Source: Nocardioides sp. Root140 (GTDB lineage: Bacteria; Actinomycetota; Actinomycetes; Propionibacteriales; Nocardioidaceae). Taken from it: 64,000 bases of DNA. Location of the stretch: positions 1,656,811 to 1,720,810 of the forward strand of contig NZ_LMFI01000010.1 in assembly GCF_001426745.1 (NCBI RefSeq). Direction: 5' to 3'. Below, in pieces: positions 16,920 through 25,630 of this stretch; the stretch's first letter is position 1; each line of letters starts with the position of its first letter. Under the pieces are notes generated by a model. The model saw only the letters and a program-made list of their open reading frames with translations, did no database searches and was not told where the DNA came from. The position numbers and the translations under genes were made by a program.

Positions 16920-17945
16920 ATGGAGCCCTACGCCGAGGTCGTCGCGTCGTACACGTCCTTCGCCGAAGAGGCTGGGGACTCGCCCTGCTTCGTGGAGTGG
17001 TCGCTCGGCGTCGCCGGTGACCCGGAGGTGCAGCGCCTGATCCGCACCCTGCCGCCGGTCAAGCAGCAGCCGAACCTGGTCTTCGCCGCCGCACGCTGGC
17101 ACGGCACTCCCGCGCCCGGGCCGTACGCCGGACTGCGCGCGACGTTGCTGGAGCGCTGGTCGCAGGTGCGCGAGACGATCCTGGCCCGCTCGACCCAGAC
17201 CAACGAGGTGGGGCGGCTGGCCACCCTGCTGCCGGCGTTCGCCACGCTCGGTGACCGGCTGCACCTGATCGAGGTCGGTGCCTCGGCCGGGCTGTGCCTC
17301 TACCCGGACACCTACCGCCACGAGTGGGTGCAGTACGACGACCCGACGGTGATGCACCACGTGGGCGACGGGCCGGTGCTGACCTGCCGGGTCTCCGGGC
17401 CGGTCCCGTTCCCGGAACGGATGCCCCGGGTCTTGTCGCGCGCAGGCATCGACCTGAACCCGCTCGACGTCACCGACGCCGACGAGATGGCGTGGTTGGC
17501 GAACCTCGTCTGGCCCGAGCAGGACGCGCGTCGGGCCCGCCTGGCCGCGGCGATCGACGTGGCCAGGCAGGACCCGCCGAACCTGACCCGCGGCAACCTG
17601 CTCGACGCGCTGCCGCGGCTGCTCGACCGGGCACCGGACGAAGGATCGGGGGAGAAGGCGGTCACCGTCGTCTTCCACTCCGCGGTGATCGCCTACCTCG
17701 AGGAGCCCGATCGCCGTCGGTTTGCCGCGCTGATGGCCGGCCTGGTGGCCGAGGGTCGGTGCCACTGGGTGAGCAACGAGGGCCCGAACGTGCTGCCCGG
17801 GGTGACCTCCACCGGCCCGGCCCCGACCAGGCCCGGGTTCGTGCTCGGCATCGACGGTCGCTCGGTCGCCTTCACCCACGGCCACGGCAGCACCCTCCGT
17901 TGGCACGAACCAGCAACTCTTGATGCGCGAACCGTGGGTTCTTGA
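16920..17945 (+). CDS. DUF2332 family protein
   Basis: A 341-residue protein whose opening (YTSFAEEAGDSPCFVEWSLG) and later LIEVGASAGLCLYPD match the DUF2332 family of actinobacterial proteins of unknown function. The LIEVGASAGL stretch resembles motif I of methyltransferases, but that is only a suggestion. Downstream of zwf and probably in the same transcript. The last dozen or so codons are formed by the 18-bp dispersed repeat, so the C-terminal tail looks like a recent product of repeat insertion. Confidence 0.82.
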   Translation: MEPYAEVVASYTSFAEEAGDSPCFVEWSLGVAGDPEVQRLIRTLPPVKQQPNLVFAAARWHGTPAPGPYAGLRATLLERWSQVRETILARSTQTNEVGRLATLLPAFATLGDRLHLIEVGASAGLCLYPDTYRHEWVQYDDPTVMHHVGDGPVLTCRVSGPVPFPERMPRVLSRAGIDLNPLDVTDADEMAWLANLVWPEQDARRARLAAAIDVARQDPPNLTRGNLLDALPRLLDRAPDEGSGEKAVTVVFHSAVIAYLEEPDRRRFAALMAGLVAEGRCHWVSNEGPNVLPGVTSTGPAPTRPGFVLGIDGRSVAFTHGHGSTLRWHEPATLDARTVGS

Positions 17946-17966
17946 TGCGCGAACCGTGGATCCTTG
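17903..17966. repeat. Dispersed 18-bp repeat, two units plus a decayed third
   Basis: Units at 17927-17944 and 17949-17966 match those at 586-625, again with a 22-base pitch. A decayed copy (CACGAACCAGCAACTCTTG) lies just upstream near 17903. The array spans the stop codon of the DUF2332 gene (17943-17945). Confidence 0.75.
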
Positions 17967-17967
17967 A

Positions 17968-18000
17968 TGAAGTTTGACTTCAAGCGAACTTCAAGTTTCA
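17968..18000. promoter_or_regulatory. Possible operator: direct ACTTCAAG repeats before a quinone-reductase-like gene
   Basis: ACTTCAAG occurs at 17977 and again at 17988, an 11-base pitch, inside an unusually AT-rich 30-base stretch. It ends about 10 bases before the ATG at 18011. Spacing and position suit a regulator site or a promoter; no known regulator is assigned. Confidence 0.4.
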
Positions 18001-18010
18001 CCATGGAGTC

Positions 18011-18997
18011 ATGAGAGCGATCAGACTTCATGACTTCGGCCCCGCCGACAACCTGCGGCTCGACGAGCTGCCCGACCTGACACCCGGAGACGGACAGATC
18101 CGCATCGCCGTCGAGGCGGCCGGCGTCCACCTGCTCGACACCACCCTGCGTGCGGGCGACCCGGCCGGGCCGATGCCCCTGCCAGACCTTCCGACCGTGC
18201 CCGGTCGCGAGGTGGCCGGTGTCGTCGACCGCGTCGGACCCGGCGTCAGCGAGAGCTGGCGGGGCGCCCGGGTGGTCGCGCACCTCGGCATGGTCCCCGG
18301 CGGGTACGCCGACCAGGCGGTCACCTCGGTCGACAACCCCAACCTCTTCCGGGTCCGTGACGGGGTCGACCTGTCCGATGCGGTGGCCATGGTCGGCACC
18401 GGCCGGACCGCGCAGGGCATCCTCGAGATCGAGCCGCCGATGGTCGGTGACGTGGTGCTGGTGCCGTCCGCGGCCGGCGGGCTCGGCTGGCTGCTAGCCC
18501 AGGCCGCCCGGCGCGGCGGCGCCCGCGTCGTGGCGCTGGCCGGCGGCCCGGAGAAGGTGGACCGGCTCGCCGCACTCCGACCCGATCTCGTCGTGGACTA
18601 CCGCGAGTCCGGCTGGCACAAGCGGGTGGCGGACGGCCCCGGCCCGATCAGCCTCGTCTACGACGGCGTCGGCGGCGAGGTCGGCCGGCATGCCCTCGAG
18701 CTGCTGCGCCCCGGCGGCCGGATGGTGATGTTCGGCTGGTCCTCCGGCACGGCCACCGACTTCACCTCGGCCGACCTGGTCCAGCGCGGGTTGTCCGTCT
18801 CGTGGAGCCTCGGCCCGCGGATGGCCGCGCTGCCCGGCGGGATTCCCGGCCTGGCCGGTCGGGCGCTCAACCGCCTGGCAGCCGGTGACTGGAAGCCGCT
18901 CGTGTCGACGTACCCGCTGGCCGACGCCGCCCGGGCGCACTCCGACCTCGAGCAGCGCAGGGCGCTCGGCAAGGTTGTCCTGCTGCCCCGACAGTGA
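18011..18997 (+). CDS. Zinc-free alcohol dehydrogenase / NADPH:quinone reductase family protein
   Basis: A 328-residue medium-chain dehydrogenase/reductase. It has a GroES-like N-terminal half (VPGREVAGVVDRVG) and a Rossmann half with PSAAGGLGWLLAQAA as nucleotide motif. The zinc-ligand cysteines of true alcohol dehydrogenases are absent, which places it with quinone reductases and crotonyl-CoA-type enzymes. It probably reduces quinones or enones with NADPH. The gene is alone, with its own AT-rich upstream region. Confidence 0.85.
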   Translation: MRAIRLHDFGPADNLRLDELPDLTPGDGQIRIAVEAAGVHLLDTTLRAGDPAGPMPLPDLPTVPGREVAGVVDRVGPGVSESWRGARVVAHLGMVPGGYADQAVTSVDNPNLFRVRDGVDLSDAVAMVGTGRTAQGILEIEPPMVGDVVLVPSAAGGLGWLLAQAARRGGARVVALAGGPEKVDRLAALRPDLVVDYRESGWHKRVADGPGPISLVYDGVGGEVGRHALELLRPGGRMVMFGWSSGTATDFTSADLVQRGLSVSWSLGPRMAALPGGIPGLAGRALNRLAAGDWKPLVSTYPLADAARAHSDLEQRRALGKVVLLPRQ

Positions 18998-19080
18998 TCC
19001 CGGGGCTGAACCACCGATGAAACAAGGTGCATTTGTCGGTCTGCACGACAAGAATGGCCCAAGCCTGATCGGAGCACCTC

Positions 19081-20394
19081 GTGACTGACCTCCACCCCGC
19101 GGCCCGGGAGCCGCTGGAGGAACCCCCGCCGCTGCCGCGGCCGTTGCCGCGCGCCCTCGTGCCGTTCCGTACGCCGGCCTACCGCAAGCTCGCCATCGCC
19201 CTGGTATTCACCCTGTTCGCATGGGGTGTCTGGGTGATCGCGCTGGTGTGGGAGGTGATCCGGCTCGGCGGTTCGGCGGGCGACCTGTCCTTCGTCGCCG
19301 GGGCCAACGCGGTCGGCATGCTCGTGCCGGTGCTCTTCGCCGGCGTGGTCGCCGATCGCATCCCGCAGAAGGTGATCCTGCTCGGGGTCGCGGCCGTGCA
19401 GTTCTCGGCGATCGCACTCGTCGGATTCCTCTCGCTGACCGACCTGTCGAGCATCCCGGTCCTGATCGGCATCAACTTCGCCTACGGCTGCGCCACAGCG
19501 TTCTACTACCCGGCGTACTCCGCCTGGCTGCCCTCGCTCGTCCCCGAGGAGGACCTGCTGGCGGTCAACGGCTTCGAGGGCGCGGTGCGGCCGATGATCG
19601 GCCAGGCCATCGGCCCGGCGTTGTCCGGCTTCATGGTCGGTGCGGCCTCGCCCGGGTGGGCGATCATGGTCGCCGCCGTCGCGGCCGGGCTGGGCATCGT
19701 CACGCTGCTCGCCGTACCACTCACCCCGGTCCACCGCGACCGGTCCAGCGACGCGCCCGTGCACCCGGTGCGGTCGGCCCTCACCGACATGGGCGAGGGC
19801 TTCGGCTACATGGTGCGTACGCCGTGGCTGCTGGCCACCCTGGTCTTCGCGAGCCTGATGATCCTGGTCTTCATCGGCCCGTTCGAGGTGCTGGTGCCGT
19901 TCCTGATCAAGGACACGCTCGGCGGTGACGCGGGCGACCACGCCCTCGTGCTTGCCGCGTTCGGCATCGGTGGTGCGGTCGGCTCGTTCGTGATGGGCTC
20001 CCTGCCGATGCCACGGCGCTACCTGACCGTGATGAACCTGATGTGGGGCGTCGGCTGCCTGCCGATCGCGTTGTTCGGCATCGTCGACCACGTGTGGATG
20101 CTGGTCGGCCTCGGCCTGCTGCTGGGTGGCATGTTCTCGGCGCCGATGGTCATCTGGGGCACACTCCTGCAGCGGCGGGTGCCACCGCACATGCTGGGCC
20201 GGGTCTCGTCCCTCGACTTCTTCGTCTCGATCTCGTTGATGCCGGTGTCGATGGCGCTGGCCGGTCCGGTGGCCGAGGTGATCGGCGTCCGCGAGACGTT
20301 CTACATCGCCGGCGCCGTGCCGATGGTGGTCGCCGTCGTGGCGATCATCTGGGCGCGCCTGCCGCGCGACGAGATCGCGCACCCGCTCAGGTAG
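19081..20394 (+). CDS. MFS transporter (EntS-like efflux type)
   Basis: A 437-residue membrane protein with about twelve membrane segments and a Pro-rich cytoplasmic N-terminus. The loop GVVADRIPQKVILLG between segments 2 and 3 is the MFS motif A. General layout resembles the EntS/drug-efflux group. The substrate is unknown. GTG start with GGAG upstream. Its 3' end overlaps the convergent LuxR-type gene by 8 bases. Confidence 0.83.
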   Translation: MTDLHPAAREPLEEPPPLPRPLPRALVPFRTPAYRKLAIALVFTLFAWGVWVIALVWEVIRLGGSAGDLSFVAGANAVGMLVPVLFAGVVADRIPQKVILLGVAAVQFSAIALVGFLSLTDLSSIPVLIGINFAYGCATAFYYPAYSAWLPSLVPEEDLLAVNGFEGAVRPMIGQAIGPALSGFMVGAASPGWAIMVAAVAAGLGIVTLLAVPLTPVHRDRSSDAPVHPVRSALTDMGEGFGYMVRTPWLLATLVFASLMILVFIGPFEVLVPFLIKDTLGGDAGDHALVLAAFGIGGAVGSFVMGSLPMPRRYLTVMNLMWGVGCLPIALFGIVDHVWMLVGLGLLLGGMFSAPMVIWGTLLQRRVPPHMLGRVSSLDFFVSISLMPVSMALAGPVAEVIGVRETFYIAGAVPMVVAVVAIIWARLPRDEIAHPLR

Positions 20395-21328
20395 GCAGCT
20401 CCTTGCGTCCGCTGATGCCGAGCTTGCGGTAGACGTTCGACAGGTGCCACTCGACGGCCTTCACGGTGACCACGAGCCGGCCCGCGATCTCGCGGTTCGT
20501 GAGGCCGCTGGCGGCCAGCTCGACGACGCGCAGCTCGCTCGGAGTCAGGCCTTCCAGCCCCGGTGGTGCCGTGGAGCCGGCAGGCTGGTCGAGGCGCGTC
20601 AGCAGTCGTCGTACCCGATCGAGGAGAGGCCGCAGGCGGGAGCGGACGGCGATCAGCTCGGCCTCGCGCAGGAGCCTGATCACCCCCGGTCCGCGGTCCT
20701 CGTGCAGCAGGACGAGTACGCCGGCCAGGTCGGTCAGCACCTGGGCACGCAGGCGGGTCGCCTGGATCCCTTCGAGCTCCTCGAGCGCCTGGGTGAGCAG
20801 GTCACGCCGACTGCTCGCGCCGTCGACGGCGGCCAGCGTGCGCAACGCGAGCGCACGCGCGTACGCCGACCCGGAGGCCCGGGCCCGGGTCAGGTGCTCG
20901 TGGGCCAGCCGGACCGCCTCCGGTGACCGGCCCTGACGGGTCAGCGCGAGTGCCAGGCCGGCGCGCCAGGGCAGCAGGTCGGGGTCGTCGGGGCCGGCCT
21001 CACCGGCCGAGCGGAAGTGCCCGGCCGCCCGGTCGTGGTCGCCCTCGAGCTCGGCGAGCCCGGCAAGGGCCCAGTGCGCCAGGCCGGTGTGGTGGTCCTT
21101 GCTGGGTGCGTGCAGCGCGGCGTCGGCCAGGTGCGGCATCAGGGGGGCCACCCGGTGGGCCTCACCCAACGCGAGCCGGCTCTCGACGAGGCCGGCCAGC
21201 ACGGCAGGGTCGGGGCGACGCGGATCGTGCATCTTCTCGAAGAGGACCAGGGCGCGACTGACCTCGCCCTTGCGTAAGAGCTCGTGAGCGTCGAGCGGAG
21301 AGGCTCCCGAGGCGACAGGCACCCCCAT
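20387..21328 (-). CDS. LuxR-type regulator with helical-repeat N-terminus, no ATPase domain
   Basis: A 313-residue protein. The last 65 residues are a LuxR/NarL-type helix-turn-helix (LTPSELRVVELAASGLTNRE, then VTVKAVEWHLSNVYRKLGIS). The first 240 residues are helical, Ala/Leu/Arg-rich and look like TPR-type repeats. This resembles the C-terminal half of large LAL (MalT-like) regulators, but the P-loop ATPase that heads those proteins is missing. It is either a free-standing short relative or a truncation product. No DNA target is apparent. Confidence 0.82.
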   Translation of the reverse strand: MGVPVASGASPLDAHELLRKGEVSRALVLFEKMHDPRRPDPAVLAGLVESRLALGEAHRVAPLMPHLADAALHAPSKDHHTGLAHWALAGLAELEGDHDRAAGHFRSAGEAGPDDPDLLPWRAGLALALTRQGRSPEAVRLAHEHLTRARASGSAYARALALRTLAAVDGASSRRDLLTQALEELEGIQATRLRAQVLTDLAGVLVLLHEDRGPGVIRLLREAELIAVRSRLRPLLDRVRRLLTRLDQPAGSTAPPGLEGLTPSELRVVELAASGLTNREIAGRLVVTVKAVEWHLSNVYRKLGISGRKELPT

Positions 21329-21381
21329 GTCCAGCAGGTTAGGGCGACCTCACCTCAAATAACCAGACAACTGTCAAGGGA

Positions 21382-21990
21382 TCACCCAAAAGGGGTACGT
21401 TGCCCTGATCTCAACGGACCACCCGAGACCCCAGTTTCGGGACAACTCCGACCGAGGAAGGCCAACAGCCGGACCGAGGCCGGAGCGGCGTCGGGGACCG
21501 GCAGCGCCTCTGCGAAGCGTACGCCGCGATCCGCCGCGTCGACCAGGGCGTACGCCGCCGGCAGGAGGTCTGTGGCCAGCCCCTCCGGGAGTGGTGCGTC
21601 GAAGCGGGTGGCCCGGGCCACGTCCCAGGCGTGGACGGCGATCTCGAGGGCGCCGGCGCTCAGCAGGATGCCGCTGGCCAGGCGTCGGTCGCCGAGCCGG
21701 ACGGTGCGGGCGGCCGGTGAGGTCCAGGCGCCGAGCAGCGTGCAGGCCTGGTCGTAGAGCACGCCGACAGGTGTCGGGTCGTCGCCGCTCGGCGGGCGGA
21801 TGCTGATCAGCCCGGAGCTCGCCTCGGTGAACGCGTCGAGTGAGTCGGACATGTGGGCCAGGAGTGCGCCGAGCCGCCACTCGGAGCAGGGCGTGGGGGA
21901 GTCGGGGTCCGCGGTGGCCGCGGCGCCGAGTGCTCCGCGGGCGTAGCCGATGGCGCGTTCGAGCAGCTCCACCGGATCGGTGGTGTTCAT
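21382..21990 (-). CDS. TIGR03086-family (maleylpyruvate isomerase N-terminal/DinB-like) protein
   Basis: A 202-residue protein with the landmarks of this actinobacterial family: SPTPCSEWRLGALLAHM (first metal-ligand His) and EIAVHAWDVARAT (further His). These proteins adopt the four-helix DinB/MDMPI fold and bind a divalent metal; some use mycothiol. The specific reaction is unknown. It lies 7 bases downstream of the sigma factor stop and is probably in its operon. Confidence 0.8.
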   Translation of the reverse strand: MNTTDPVELLERAIGYARGALGAAATADPDSPTPCSEWRLGALLAHMSDSLDAFTEASSGLISIRPPSGDDPTPVGVLYDQACTLLGAWTSPAARTVRLGDRRLASGILLSAGALEIAVHAWDVARATRFDAPLPEGLATDLLPAAYALVDAADRGVRFAEALPVPDAAPASVRLLAFLGRSCPETGVSGGPLRSGQRTPFG

Positions 21991-21997
21991 CGCGGGC

Positions 21998-22987
21998 TCA
22001 GCTGGTGGTGGGGGCGAAGCGCTCGGGAAGGTCGTCCTCGGTGAGCACCAACGGGAGGCCGAAGCGGGCGAAGGCGTCCTTCTCGAAGAACGCGGCCACC
22101 CGGGCCACGCGGTTGCCCTCGATCTGGAGCACCTGCAGGTGGAACGGCGTGTAGGTGCCGTCGGGCTGCTTCAGGTAGAGGCCGAACGCGGGCTGGCCGT
22201 TGGCGGTCGTCGGCAGCATCGGCATGTCGTTGACCCCGCCGGGGCACTGCGTGGCGATCAGCTCGCCGATGTTCTGGTTGCCGACGTACCAACCGGTGAA
22301 GGGCGGCATCTCCCAGATCGCGTCGGCCTTGAGCATGTCGACGATGGCGGTGATGTCCTTGCGCCAGAAGGCGTCGACGTAGGCGTCGAGCAGGGCCTGT
22401 TGGTCGGGCGCGACCGTCGCGCTGGCGTCGTCGGCGGAGAGGTGCGCCTCCTCCATCTGGGCGTGGGCCCGCTGGAGTGCGGAGTTCACCGCGGCCGGCG
22501 TGGTGTCGAGCGCCTCGGCGACCTCCTTGGCCGACCAGCGGAGGACGTCGCGCAGGATCAGCACGGCGCGCTGCCGGGCCGGAAGGTGCTGGAGGGCGGC
22601 GACGAAGGCGAGGCGGATCGACTCCCGGTCGGTGACCACGACGGCGGCGTCGGGCACCGGCTCGAGCCACGGCACCTCGTTGTCGGCGATCAGCTCGTCG
22701 GAGGCCTGGGCGTCGGCGGTGCCGAGACCGGTGGGCAGCGGCCGGCGGGCCTTGCCCTCGAGGTTGGTCAGGCACACGTTGGTCGCGATGCGGTAGAGCC
22801 ACGTGCGCACCGAGGAGCGACCCTCGAAGTTGTGGTAGGCCTTCCAGGCGCGCAGGTAGGTCTCCTGGACCAGGTCCTCGGCCTCGTGCACCGACCCGGT
22901 CATGCGGTAGCAGTGGGCGATCAGCTCACGGCGGTAGCCGTTGGCGACGTCCTGGAAATCCGTCTCGTTCACAAGTGTGGTGGTCAC
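21998..22987 (-). CDS. RNA polymerase sigma-70 factor, ECF type with SnoaL-like C-terminal domain
   Basis: A 329-residue sigma factor. Region 2 (HCYRMTGSVHEAEDLVQETYLRAW) and region 4 (LPARQRAVLILRDVLRWSAKEVAEAL) are followed by a 120-residue SnoaL/NTF2-like domain, as in the SigG/ECF41-like groups where the tail controls activity in place of an anti-sigma factor. GTG at 22987 has AGGAGG 5 bases upstream, which decides it against an ATG 63 bases earlier that lacks an RBS. It faces away from the VOC gene across a 13-bp inverted repeat. Confidence 0.9.
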   Translation of the reverse strand: MTTTLVNETDFQDVANGYRRELIAHCYRMTGSVHEAEDLVQETYLRAWKAYHNFEGRSSVRTWLYRIATNVCLTNLEGKARRPLPTGLGTADAQASDELIADNEVPWLEPVPDAAVVVTDRESIRLAFVAALQHLPARQRAVLILRDVLRWSAKEVAEALDTTPAAVNSALQRAHAQMEEAHLSADDASATVAPDQQALLDAYVDAFWRKDITAIVDMLKADAIWEMPPFTGWYVGNQNIGELIATQCPGGVNDMPMLPTTANGQPAFGLYLKQPDGTYTPFHLQVLQIEGNRVARVAAFFEKDAFARFGLPLVLTEDDLPERFAPTTS

Positions 22988-23043
22988 GCCCGCCTCCTGG
23001 TGCGTTTCAGTCTGCCGGAAGTAACGACCGCCCGCCACCGGAA

Positions 23044-23087
23044 AACTCATCGCTCATCACGAGACGAAGTTCCGTGAGCGATGAGTT
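23044..23087. promoter_or_regulatory. Long inverted repeat in the divergent sigma factor/VOC promoter region
   Basis: Perfect 13-base arms (AACTCATCGCTCA and its reverse complement) are separated by 18 bases. The element is central in the gap between the sigma factor GTG (22987) and the VOC ATG (23142). It may be a symmetric operator, or overlap two divergent promoters read by the same sigma factor. Confidence 0.7.
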
Positions 23088-23141
23088 CGATGCTCGGGCC
23101 GGGTCGGAACGGTGACGCGAACACACGAGAAGGAGCACCAC

Positions 23142-23525
23142 ATGGGACGCATGATCTTTCCGAACCTGCCGGTCAAGGACGTCTCCAGGACGATCGACTT
23201 CTGGACCAGCCTCGGCTTCGAGTTCAACCGTGACTTCAGCAGCCCCGACGCCGCCTGCCTGGTCGTCAACGACCAGGCCAGCGTGATGCTCCTGCAGGAG
23301 AAGTTCTTCCACGGGTTCCACGACACCACCCCGCACACCGGCACCGAGACCCTGCTGTGCCTGGGGGTGGAGAGTCGCGAGGAGGTCGACCGCCTCTGCG
23401 AGGCCGCTGCCGCAGCCGGCGCCACGGACGCCGACCAGCGGGTCGACCAGGGGCCGATGTACGGCGGCTCGTTCCGCGACCTCGACGGTCACATCTGGGA
23501 GGCGTTGTGGATGGCCACTACCTGA
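23142..23525 (+). CDS. VOC family protein (glyoxalase/extradiol dioxygenase fold)
   Basis: A 127-residue single VOC domain: MGRMIFPNLPVKDVSRTIDF at the start, FRDLDGHIWEALWM at the end. Such proteins include metal-dependent lyases, dioxygenases and bleomycin-type binding proteins; the substrate is unknown. A GAAGGAG precedes the ATG at 23142. Its place opposite an ECF sigma factor suggests it is a regulon member. It overlaps the convergent glpD gene by 8 bases. Confidence 0.8.
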   Translation: MGRMIFPNLPVKDVSRTIDFWTSLGFEFNRDFSSPDAACLVVNDQASVMLLQEKFFHGFHDTTPHTGTETLLCLGVESREEVDRLCEAAAAAGATDADQRVDQGPMYGGSFRDLDGHIWEALWMATT

Positions 23526-25044
23526 CCGCGGCCACCAGTTGAAGGGCGCGCTCTGCGGCCGGTACGGCGAGCACGCGGTCGGCCGGAACCAGTCCGACGC
23601 GGGTACGCCGGTCGAGCAGGTCGTCGACATCGACGGCACCCTCATGGGTCACGCCGAAGATCAGCTCCGCCAGCGTGGCCGGAACGGTGGGCGCGATCGG
23701 AGCCAGCAGTTCCTCGTCGGAGAGACCACTGACCGTGCGGGCGTTCTCGAGCACGGCCCTCGCCTCGGTGCCGAAGCGACGGACCAGTCTGGCCGGCTCC
23801 TCGAGCTTCGCGAGCTCGGCGCGCGGGGCGGCACCGACCAGCGGCAGGTTGCGGGTGCGGCAGCGGCCGTCGGCCAGGTGCGTGGCGTCGACGGCGTCCT
23901 CGGCCATCTGGCGGTAGGTCGTGAGCTTGCCGCCGACGATCGTGATGACCCCGGTGTCGGAGGTCAGCACCGCGTGCTCGCGTGACAGGTCGGAGGTGCT
24001 GCCCTCGCTCTGGAGCAGTGGCCGCAGCCCGGCGTACGCCCCGATCACGTCGGAGCGGTGCAGCGGCCGGTCGAACGCGGCGGCCACCACGTCGAGCAGG
24101 AAGCCGATCTCGGCCTCGGACGGTTCGGGGACGTCGGGGATCTCGCCCTCGACCTCTTCGTCGGTGAGCCCGACGTAGATCGTGCCGTCGGGCTGCGGGA
24201 GCACGAGCACGAACCGGTTGGAGGTGTGGGGGATCGGTGCGGTGACGGCCGTGGTCAGGCCCGGCAGGGTGTCGGCGCGCAGCACGAGGTGGGTGCCGCG
24301 GCTCGGCTTGAGGGTGACGTCGACGATGCTGGCCGCCCAGACGCCGGTGGCGTTGATGACCTTCTTCGCGCGGATCGTGTGCTCCGCGCCGGTGATCTCG
24401 TCGCGGATCACGGCGCTGGTGCCGGTGGCGCTGAGCACGCGGGCATGGTTGCGGACGTCGGCGCCGTGCGCGACCGCCGTTCGGGCGACGGCCGTGACGA
24501 GTCGGGCGTCGTCCTCGAGCTGGCCGTCCCACGACAGCAGCCCACCGCGGAGTCCGGCGCTGCGCAGGGCGGGCGCCATCCTGAGTGCCTCGGTGCGCGA
24601 GACGCGTCGGGGCCTGGGCAGGGTGTCGGCCGTGGTGCGGGCCTTGCGTCGCAACAGGTCTCCGGCGAAGAAGCCGGCCCGGGCCAGGCTCGCCTGCGGC
24701 CGGCTCACGCTCGACATCAGCGGCAGCAGCATCGGCATCGCGTGCGTGAGGTGCGGGGCGGTGGTCTCCATCAGGATGCCGCGCTCGACCGCGCTCTCGT
24801 GGGCCACGCCCAGCTGCAGCTTGGCGAGGTAGCGCAGGCCGCCGTGCACCAGCTTGGACGACCAGCGCGACGTGCCGAAGGCCAGGTCGAACGCGTCGAC
24901 GGCCACGACGTCGAGGCCGCGCGAGGCGGCGTCGAGGGCGACGCCGGTGCCGGTGATGCCCAGGCCGATGACGAGCACGTCGGTCTGGTCGGGCAGGTCT
25001 GCCACACCGGTGCGGATCCTGGGCTCGGTGACGGGGTCGGTCAT
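23518..25044 (-). CDS. glpD: Aerobic glycerol-3-phosphate dehydrogenase
   Basis: A 508-residue flavoenzyme. The N-terminal FAD site is VLVIGLGITGTGVALDAASR, followed by the family motif SSKLVHGGLRYL; the C-terminal part carries the GGKLTTYRQMAEDAVD motif. It oxidises sn-glycerol 3-phosphate to dihydroxyacetone phosphate and passes electrons to the quinone pool at the membrane. Its ATG overlaps the stop of the TetR gene (ATGA). Gene order around it equals the glpD1 (Rv2249c) locus of M. tuberculosis. Confidence 0.93.
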   Translation of the reverse strand: MTDPVTEPRIRTGVADLPDQTDVLVIGLGITGTGVALDAASRGLDVVAVDAFDLAFGTSRWSSKLVHGGLRYLAKLQLGVAHESAVERGILMETTAPHLTHAMPMLLPLMSSVSRPQASLARAGFFAGDLLRRKARTTADTLPRPRRVSRTEALRMAPALRSAGLRGGLLSWDGQLEDDARLVTAVARTAVAHGADVRNHARVLSATGTSAVIRDEITGAEHTIRAKKVINATGVWAASIVDVTLKPSRGTHLVLRADTLPGLTTAVTAPIPHTSNRFVLVLPQPDGTIYVGLTDEEVEGEIPDVPEPSEAEIGFLLDVVAAAFDRPLHRSDVIGAYAGLRPLLQSEGSTSDLSREHAVLTSDTGVITIVGGKLTTYRQMAEDAVDATHLADGRCRTRNLPLVGAAPRAELAKLEEPARLVRRFGTEARAVLENARTVSGLSDEELLAPIAPTVPATLAELIFGVTHEGAVDVDDLLDRRTRVGLVPADRVLAVPAAERALQLVAAVR

Positions 25045-25613
25045 GGTGTCAGGCCTCCGGTGATCAGGTCGGCGAGGGCGGCGCCCAGGTCGCCCTCGGA
25101 GATGGTGTCGTCGGCCATGGTGTGGGCCGAGAGGGTGAAACCGTGGGCGGCCAGCAGCACGGTGCGAGCCAGCAGCTGCGGGTCGCCCGCCCGGACGTGA
25201 CCGGCCTTCTGCCCCGCCGCGATGCGCGGCGCGATCATTTCGAGGATCAGCTGCTGGGAGCGACCGCGGCGGACGAGCAGGTAGGGGAGCAGGAGCTCGG
25301 GGTCGACGTCGAGGATGCGTCGCATCAGCGGGTTCTCACGCAGTGCGCCGATCGCCGCGACGATGCCGTCGGCGATGCGTCGTGGGGTCGGTGCGTCGTC
25401 GGGCGCCTCGGGCACGGTGGCCACGATGTCGCCCCATTCGCGGGTCATCAGGTCGGCGAGGAGGGTCTGCATGTCGGGCCAGGCGCGGTAGATCGTCATG
25501 CGCGAGACGCCGGCGCGACGTGCCACCTCGGTCAGCGTCGTGCGCTTCCAGCCGAGGTCGAGGATGCAGCCGCGGGCCGCGTCGAGGTGGATATTGTGAC
25601 GGGTTGACGTCAT
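25041..25613 (-). CDS. TetR family regulator of the glpD locus
   Basis: A 190-residue repressor-like protein with a helix-turn-helix at residues 26-45 (TLTEVARRAGVSRMTIYRAW). It is first in an operon with glpD and lies only 17 bases from the divergent FAD oxidase start. It corresponds in position to Rv2250c. It probably senses a lipid-derived or acyl ligand and controls both directions; the ligand is not known. Confidence 0.88.
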   Translation of the reverse strand: MTSTRHNIHLDAARGCILDLGWKRTTLTEVARRAGVSRMTIYRAWPDMQTLLADLMTREWGDIVATVPEAPDDAPTPRRIADGIVAAIGALRENPLMRRILDVDPELLLPYLLVRRGRSQQLILEMIAPRIAAGQKAGHVRAGDPQLLARTVLLAAHGFTLSAHTMADDTISEGDLGAALADLITGGLTP

Positions 25614-25630
25614 ATGTCACACTGTAACAC
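25614..25630. promoter_or_regulatory. 17-bp divergent gap with TGTCAC-ACT-GTAACA inverted repeat
   Basis: The start codons of the TetR gene and the FAD oxidase are separated by only 17 bases, and a near-perfect 15-base inverted repeat fills them. There is no room for a Shine-Dalgarno on either side, so both mRNAs are probably leaderless, with promoters lying inside the opposite coding region. The repeat is a likely operator. Confidence 0.65.
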
